Shown: piece after piece, positions 59,606 to 64,000 of the stretch
Numbering within the stretch: the stretch's first letter is position 1
Layout: each line of letters opens with the position of its first letter
Assembly: GCA_900544175.1 (NCBI GenBank)
Contig: UQUN01000002.1
Coordinates: forward strand, 124,001 to 188,000
DNA: 64,000 nt
Direction: 5' to 3'
Source of the DNA: an uncultured Alistipes sp.
GTDB taxonomy: Bacteria; Bacteroidota; Bacteroidia; Bacteroidales; UBA932
Notes under the pieces: model-generated
Databases searched by the model: none
The model's input: only the letters and a program-made list of their open reading frames with translations
Told to the model about the DNA's origin: nothing
Made by a program: the position numbers and the translations under genes

Positions 59606-61713
59606 GACCTCCGACGTCTCCTGTTTTTCCCGTCTCCGCTTTTCGGGAATGACAGGGTAAGGTTGAATTCCGCATCGAAGGTCAAGACTGCGTCGAAAGC
59701 CACACCCTTCCTGCCCTTGAGCCCCTTGAGAAGTTCTGTGGAGCCGGATGTGAGAAGCTGCTCCAGATGCCGTTCCGTCAGTTCCTTGTTCAGGAACTTG
59801 CGGTATACGAGAAGGCCGCAGGCATCATTGTCACATTTTGCCGTCCTGTCCTTGAGAACAACATGACCCGTCCTGCACTTGGGGCAGGAGAACGTGCGGA
59901 CGGGAGCCGCCGGAAGTGAGAGCTTCAGGATTTCCCCGGTGGCCTTGCAGGTATAGTCCCTTATGGACATCATGAATGCCTCCGGATCGAGCGTATGCCG
60001 CTCTATCTGTGTCAGGGCGTTTTCCCAGCTTCCGGTCAGGGAAACGTCCGCCACCAGCATGTCCTTCACGGCCTCGTAGAGGTGCAGGCCCTTTTCAGTC
60101 GGGACAATGCTCTTCCCGGAGCGGCTGATGTAGCCTCGGTTGAGCAGGGTGGTGATGATGGCGGCTCTCGTGGCCGGCGTGCCGATTCCAAGGTCCTTGA
60201 CGGCCTCTCGCGCCTGTCCGTCGGAGATGTCCTTTCCGCAGGTCTCCATCGCCGCAAGAAGCGTGGCTTCGGTGTAGAGCGGCCTGGGCATGGTCTTCTT
60301 CTGCACCAGTCCGTGGCCTGATACCGGGACCCTGTCCCCCTCGGAAAAGACGGCATCCCCGTCGTTCGGCCCGTCCCCGTCCTCGTCCATGTCATCTTTC
60401 CTGCCCGGCACCCCTCGCCAGCCGGGGCTTACGACCGTGGAGCTCTTCGAGCGGAAGACCATGCCCGAGATGCGGCACTCCATCAGCAGCGTCTCCCTCT
60501 CGCATGACGGTGAGAACGCCTCCAGCATCCTGCCGGCAATCATACAGTATACTGCACTCTCCGCTTCGGAGAGTCCTTCGGGTGTTACACCGGTAATGAT
60601 GATGGCGTGGTGGTCGGTCACTTTCGCGCCGTCCACGCTGATGGTGTTCAACCGGGAGGGATCGAGTGTCTTCACGTATTCCCTGAACTCCGGCATGGCC
60701 GCTGTCTTCTCCAGAAGACCGGGGATATGCGCCATGACATCATGCGGGATATGGCGGCTTCCCGTCCTCGGATAGGATATCAGCTTCTTCTCGTACAGGG
60801 TCTGGGCGATGTCCAGCGTTTTGTCCGCCGGAAGGTCGAGGTGCACGTTGCAGTCTTTCTGGAGCGCTGTCAGGTCATAGAGCAGCGGTGGCGGCTGCAG
60901 GACTCTCCGGCGCTCCACTTTCGTGATTTCCGCTATTGAGCCGGATGGGATGCTCCTGTATGCGGCCTCGGCCTTCTGCCTGTCAGTGAATCTCCCGGTG
61001 TGGTGGAAGCGGCGGTGCGATTCTCCGTCCACAAGCGTGGCGTGGAGCTGCCAGTAAGGGGCGGAGACGAATCCCCGGTTCTCCTTGAAGCGTGAGCATA
61101 TCATGGCCAGCGTAGGGGTCTGCACTCGTCCGATGGAGCTGTTCGGAGAGCCGGAGGCCATCGCCAGCGCACGGCTGGCGTTCATGCCCACGAGCCAGTC
61201 CGCCCTGGCACGGCAGTACGCCGCCGCATACAGGCCGTCATACTCGGAGCCGTCCCTGAGGTTCTCCATCCCCTCACGGATGGCCTCGTCTGTGAGCGAG
61301 GATATCCACAGCCGCCGGAACGGCTTGGTGCAGCCCAGATAGTCGTATATCCAGCGGAAAATAAGCTCGCCCTCGCGGCCGGCGTCGGTTGCGGCTATTA
61401 CGCTGTCGCACCGGCGCAGCACCCTGTCGATGACCTTCAACTGCCTGGCCGCGGCGATGTCCGGCACCATGCCCCTGTCCGTCCGGATCTGGCGTGAGAC
61501 CAGCCGGAACGGCTCAGGCAGCATCGGTAGTCTCTCCGAATCCGCTTTCGTATATCCGTAGGTCTCCGGCGCGGCCAGCGACACGAGGTGTCCCAATGCC
61601 CATGTGACCAGGTATCCGCTGCCGGAGCAGTAGCCGTCATTTTTTGTGTCAGCCCCGACTACACGGGCTATGTCCATGCCTACACTTGGCTTTTCTGCGA
61701 TGATTGCTGTCAT
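59602..61713 (-). CDS. topB: DNA topoisomerase III, conjugative-element type
   Basis: A 703-aa type IA topoisomerase. Toprim domain: MTAIIAEKPSVGMDIARVVG, then ATDAGREGELIFRWIYDYLG (acidic metal site). The catalytic Tyr lies in KLISYPRTGSRHIP (about residue 318). GRVQTPTLAMI and LGIGTPATRAAII are also family landmarks. The C-terminus has one zinc-finger-like module (CPKCRTGH...CDNDACG). It relaxes single-stranded-region supercoils and is a standard accessory gene of Bacteroides conjugative elements. An internal acidic insertion (DDMDEDGDGPNDGDAV, about 455-470) is unusual for chromosomal TopB. Confidence 0.95.
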   Translation of the reverse strand: MTAIIAEKPSVGMDIARVVGADTKNDGYCSGSGYLVTWALGHLVSLAAPETYGYTKADSERLPMLPEPFRLVSRQIRTDRGMVPDIAAARQLKVIDRVLRRCDSVIAATDAGREGELIFRWIYDYLGCTKPFRRLWISSLTDEAIREGMENLRDGSEYDGLYAAAYCRARADWLVGMNASRALAMASGSPNSSIGRVQTPTLAMICSRFKENRGFVSAPYWQLHATLVDGESHRRFHHTGRFTDRQKAEAAYRSIPSGSIAEITKVERRRVLQPPPLLYDLTALQKDCNVHLDLPADKTLDIAQTLYEKKLISYPRTGSRHIPHDVMAHIPGLLEKTAAMPEFREYVKTLDPSRLNTISVDGAKVTDHHAIIITGVTPEGLSEAESAVYCMIAGRMLEAFSPSCERETLLMECRISGMVFRSKSSTVVSPGWRGVPGRKDDMDEDGDGPNDGDAVFSEGDRVPVSGHGLVQKKTMPRPLYTEATLLAAMETCGKDISDGQAREAVKDLGIGTPATRAAIITTLLNRGYISRSGKSIVPTEKGLHLYEAVKDMLVADVSLTGSWENALTQIERHTLDPEAFMMSIRDYTCKATGEILKLSLPAAPVRTFSCPKCRTGHVVLKDRTAKCDNDACGLLVYRKFLNKELTERHLEQLLTSGSTELLKGLKGRKGVAFDAVLTFDAEFNLTLSFPKSGDGKNRRRRRS

Positions 61714-61790
61714 GTTGTTCGGATAAAATTTAAGCCGTCCCCGTTTTCCATGCGGAAGACAGGAAACAGGAAACGGCTGTTAGACATTTT

Positions 61791-62069
61791 TCAGTATTGT
61801 GACCGGACTATCTGCCCGAAGGGGTGACGCCCTGGATTTCGAGCAGGGGGGGCCTCCCCTTTGCGTACAAGCTGCAGGGTGGCGTCCATCATCACGTCCA
61901 CGCCGAGAAGCACGAGACTGAGCGGTATCACGCCGGTCTTTTCCCCTTTAAGGAGCGTGTCAAGCTCTCCGGCCATCTCCAGCTCGTCCTTCAGGATGCC
62001 GATGGCTGCCAGTTCGTCCCAGTTCACGTCTTCCGCCTTGAAAGGCGTATTGTTGTTTTCCTTGTTCAT
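61791..62069 (-). CDS. DUF4099-like element protein
   Basis: A 92-aa protein. The start MNKENNNTPFKAEDVNWDEL, then AAIGILKDELEMAGELDTLL, KGEKTGVIPLSLVL is closely similar to an internal segment of the large protein encoded next upstream (NWEQLTNFGLSREYLQERGL...LKGYKTNQVVPITMNF), i.e. a stand-alone version of the DUF4099-type domain. Ends in a basic, Pro/Arg-rich tail. Function unknown; it lies 47 bases after that larger gene and 77 bases before topB. Confidence 0.75.
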   Translation of the reverse strand: MNKENNNTPFKAEDVNWDELAAIGILKDELEMAGELDTLLKGEKTGVIPLSLVLLGVDVMMDATLQLVRKGEAPPARNPGRHPFGQIVRSQY

Positions 62070-62116
62070 CTTCTTGTTCTTTTTAAGTCAGACATTCGTT
62101 TTTCTTGCCTATCATG

Positions 62117-63886
62117 TCAGGAAACGCTTACCCCTTTGGATTTGCGGTTGCCTTGTTCCTGCTTCTGGGCTGCCGCCACCACGTTGCGCTGCGAGGCGTC
62201 CCGCTTGCGGTCAGGGTTCTCGTTGTAGAAGTCCAGACGGCCCTGGTTGAAGTTCGCCTTCACATATTGCGCGATGGTGTTGCCGTCATAGCCCTTGATG
62301 CCCTCGACCAGCACCGCCTTGCCGTCCTGCAGGTCGGCGCGTTGCTTCCGGGTCAGTTCCACGTTCCATACCTTGTCGGGAATCTTGAACTCCACCTGCT
62401 GGTCAAAGCCGTCCCGTGTGCGGGAGTAGCTCAGACGCCCCGTCTCCAGGTCTGCCTTGATGAAGGAGGAGAATTCTTCGCCTTTGCGGTTCACCATGTC
62501 GTTGAGGAAGATCGGTCTTCCCGCCAGAAGCTCCTTCTTCTCCTCCGGTGTAATTTTCACCCCGTTGATTTCGTCCGGGATGTAGATTTCACGGGCGCCT
62601 TCCGGGGAATCCGGGTTGTAGCGGGTATAGGCAGGCTTTCCGGTCGCCTCGTCCAGCTTCACGAAGGAGGAGAACACCTCGCCGTCCTTGCGCTTCATAC
62701 CCTCCACGAAGATGGCCTTGCCGGCGTTCAGGTCCTCGATCTGCTTCTGCGTCAGTTCCACGCCTCCCAGCGTCTGGCGGTTGAAGAGCTTGTCGTTCTC
62801 GAAGATGTACTCGATGCCCCTGCGCTCCGCGTTGACCTGGATGAAGGCGTTGAACTCCTTGCCCGATTTGGCGGTCATGCCCTCTACATAGATTTTCTTG
62901 CCGTCACGCAGGTCGTTCTTCTCCTGCTCGGTCAGCTCCACTCCCTTTACCTCGTTCGGGATGAACACGTTGTCCACCTTGGTGGCCACCACCTCGTTGG
63001 TGAGCTTGTCGATGCTGACGAAGGAGGGGATGTACTCCCCGTTGCGTCCTTTCAGTTCCACAACACGCCCCATGTTGCCCGTCTCCAGCAGGTTCTGCCT
63101 GTCCTCATCGGAGAATATGTGCCCGAAATACGGACGGTCAAGGTCGGGCTTCTGGCGGATTCCGTGGATGCCCAACACGACCTCCCCGTTCCTGGACTGC
63201 TGGAAGGACAGCCGTGCATCGGTACGCAGCACGGCGGAGCCGAAGTTCATGGTGATGGGCACGACCTGGTTGGTCTTGTAGCCCTTGAGCATCTGTTCGA
63301 GCAGTCCGCGCTCCTGGAGGTATTCGCGGGACAGCCCGAAGTTCGTAAGCTGTTCCCAGTTGATCATGGACTCATTGTAACGGGTGGTGTTCTGCTGCCG
63401 GTTGCCTTCTGCGGCGACCTGGGGCTGGTTCTCTTCTTTCTTTTCCATTTCTTTTTGGTTTTGTAGGTTGATACTCTGGTTTCTCTTGTCCCGTGGAACG
63501 ATCTCGTACTTTTTGAGGAACTCCTCCACGGCGTCTGTCTTTTTTCCTGCGGCGAGGTCCTCTACCGCCTGCCGCACTTCCGGGTCGTCAAGGCTGCCCT
63601 CCCGGACGGAGAGGATGCCGAAGCGGGTCGGGTCCTTGAACTGGCTCCAGAAGTTCTTGATGAAATTCTCGAAGATGTCCGCATAGCGGTCGATCTTCAG
63701 GAAGGAGTTGCGGTGCTCCCTGTCGGCGGGCACCGTCTTGTGTCTGCCGTCCTGACCGATTTCGGATACCGCTCTCAGGAGCAGCTCCATCTTGTCGAGG
63801 ATGAAGACGATGTCGCTCATCTGGACGTTCTCGGAGACTTGCGTGGCCGACTCCGGAGGCCCTTCCCTTGCGTTTTGTCTTGCCAT
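62117..63886 (-). CDS. DUF4099/DUF3945 domain protein of conjugative elements
   Basis: A 589-aa protein. N-terminal helical domain (MARQNAREGPPESATQVSEN, IVFILDKMELLLRAVSEIGQ), a DUF4099-like block (NWEQLTNFGLSREYLQERGL), then about five tandem DUF3945-type repeats of 50-60 aa, each built as 'G.(E/K)LT..Q...L..GK.I(F/Y)VEGM..K.G..F..F(V/I)' (for example GVELTQKQIEDLNAGKAIFV). It ends in a basic tail with FNQGRLDFYNENPDRKRDAS. Family is restricted to Bacteroidota mobile elements; role unknown. Start chosen at 63886, after a TATATTTG box. Confidence 0.85.
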   Translation of the reverse strand: MARQNAREGPPESATQVSENVQMSDIVFILDKMELLLRAVSEIGQDGRHKTVPADREHRNSFLKIDRYADIFENFIKNFWSQFKDPTRFGILSVREGSLDDPEVRQAVEDLAAGKKTDAVEEFLKKYEIVPRDKRNQSINLQNQKEMEKKEENQPQVAAEGNRQQNTTRYNESMINWEQLTNFGLSREYLQERGLLEQMLKGYKTNQVVPITMNFGSAVLRTDARLSFQQSRNGEVVLGIHGIRQKPDLDRPYFGHIFSDEDRQNLLETGNMGRVVELKGRNGEYIPSFVSIDKLTNEVVATKVDNVFIPNEVKGVELTEQEKNDLRDGKKIYVEGMTAKSGKEFNAFIQVNAERRGIEYIFENDKLFNRQTLGGVELTQKQIEDLNAGKAIFVEGMKRKDGEVFSSFVKLDEATGKPAYTRYNPDSPEGAREIYIPDEINGVKITPEEKKELLAGRPIFLNDMVNRKGEEFSSFIKADLETGRLSYSRTRDGFDQQVEFKIPDKVWNVELTRKQRADLQDGKAVLVEGIKGYDGNTIAQYVKANFNQGRLDFYNENPDRKRDASQRNVVAAAQKQEQGNRKSKGVSVS

Positions 63887-63927
63887 AACTGTAGTTCTTT
63901 TAGCGTTAGTAACTGATGTTGTCAGTG

Positions 63928-63935
63928 CAAATATA
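63928..63935 (-). promoter_or_regulatory. Putative -7 element for the DUF3945-topB operon
   Basis: Minus strand TATATTTG fits TAnnTTTG, 42 bases before the DUF3945 gene ATG. A clear -33 TTTG is not found at the usual distance. Confidence 0.4.
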
Positions 63936-64000
63936 TAGGACTTATTTTGATAAATAATTAATTTACAATATGTTAGGATATATATTGCATCATATGTCAT

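Larger units (their letters stand above)
16574..64000. mobile_element. Integrative conjugative element (left part; continues beyond window)
   Basis: Proposed ICE from the tRNA 3'-end scar rightwards. It contains excisionase-like HTH genes, RteA/RteB-type regulators, PRTRC genes, topoisomerase III, DUF4099/DUF3945-type genes and three peptide biosynthesis clusters. Because the tRNA fragment is on the minus strand with its terminator to the left, the side that lost the tRNA 5' part is the right side, so the insertion extends rightwards. No integrase, relaxase or tra genes are visible; they are expected further right. The class (CTnDOT-related regulators with a PRTRC/topB backbone) is inference from gene content. 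Confidence 0.75.

Noticed and set aside
62105..63466. 453-codon plus-strand frame across the DUF3945 gene
   Set aside because: The apparent repeats in it mirror the tandem DUF3945 repeats on the real strand.
16574..64000. Insertion sequences inside the element
   Set aside because: No transposase frame or terminal inverted repeats with target duplications were seen; the 100-bp direct repeats have no associated transposase.

Overview
The window comes from a Bacteroidota genome, most likely a gut-type Bacteroidales. This rests on GLPGLI-family proteins, TonB-linked receptors with carboxypeptidase-regulatory N-termini, -33 TTTG / -7 TAnnTTTG promoters, RteA/RteB-type regulators, and topB/DUF3945/PRTRC conjugative-element genes. 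The genus cannot be fixed from this sequence.

Left part (1 to about 16 kb) is ordinary chromosome. It holds the minus-strand run patatin phospholipase, flippase, dut, murF (cut by the edge); a plus-strand peptidyl-prolyl isomerase lipoprotein and nitroreductase; a beta-propeller lipoprotein; an amino-sugar unit GH84 > GH20 > MFS nucleoside-symporter-like transporter; glnA; and one unknown exported protein.

At 16.35-16.6 kb is an integration junction: a truncated tyrosine-recombinase gene (53 codons), a tRNA-type terminator and a 22-bp 3' end of a tRNA gene (minus strand). I infer that an integrative conjugative element (ICE) starts here and runs rightwards past the end of the window. Its intact tRNA, integrase, mob and tra genes would lie outside. 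The ICE backbone seen here is three helix-turn-helix/excisionase-like genes, a RibD/DHFR-like gene, an operon of alpha-oxoamine synthase + RteA-like hybrid kinase + RteB-like sigma-54 activator, a TetR regulator, a PRTRC gene set (44.8-48.8 kb), topB, and DUF4099/DUF3945-type genes at the right edge.

The cargo is three radical-SAM ribosomal peptide (RiPP) clusters of different design. Cluster 1 (24.9-34.0 kb, plus): two precursors, a secreted HEXXH protein, a radical SAM/SPASM maturase and a full C39-ABC / HlyD / TolC exporter. Cluster 2 (36.2-44.5 kb, minus): two GG-leader precursors with a CVCAC core, two GLPGLI proteins, a TonB-type barrel, a radical SAM maturase and a pseudo-radical-SAM partner, with no exporter. 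Cluster 3 (49.4-59.1 kb): GLPGLI, TonB-type barrel, a precursor ending in CQCSCQCGC, radical SAM maturase and C39-ABC, with a divergent two-component system. It sits between two 96%-identical 100-bp direct repeats. An AT-rich KAP NTPase gene separates clusters 1 and 2.

The most unusual observations are: (i) a family of tiny proline-rich ORFs (29-42 codons, motif TDRP..P..DGSPTP) placed just upstream of precursor genes in clusters 1 and 2, with a decayed further copy; (ii) a structured leader RNA ending in an intrinsic terminator, shared by clusters 1 and 2 with compensatory stem changes; (iii) a CqsA/LqsA-family-like enzyme in front of the rteAB pair.
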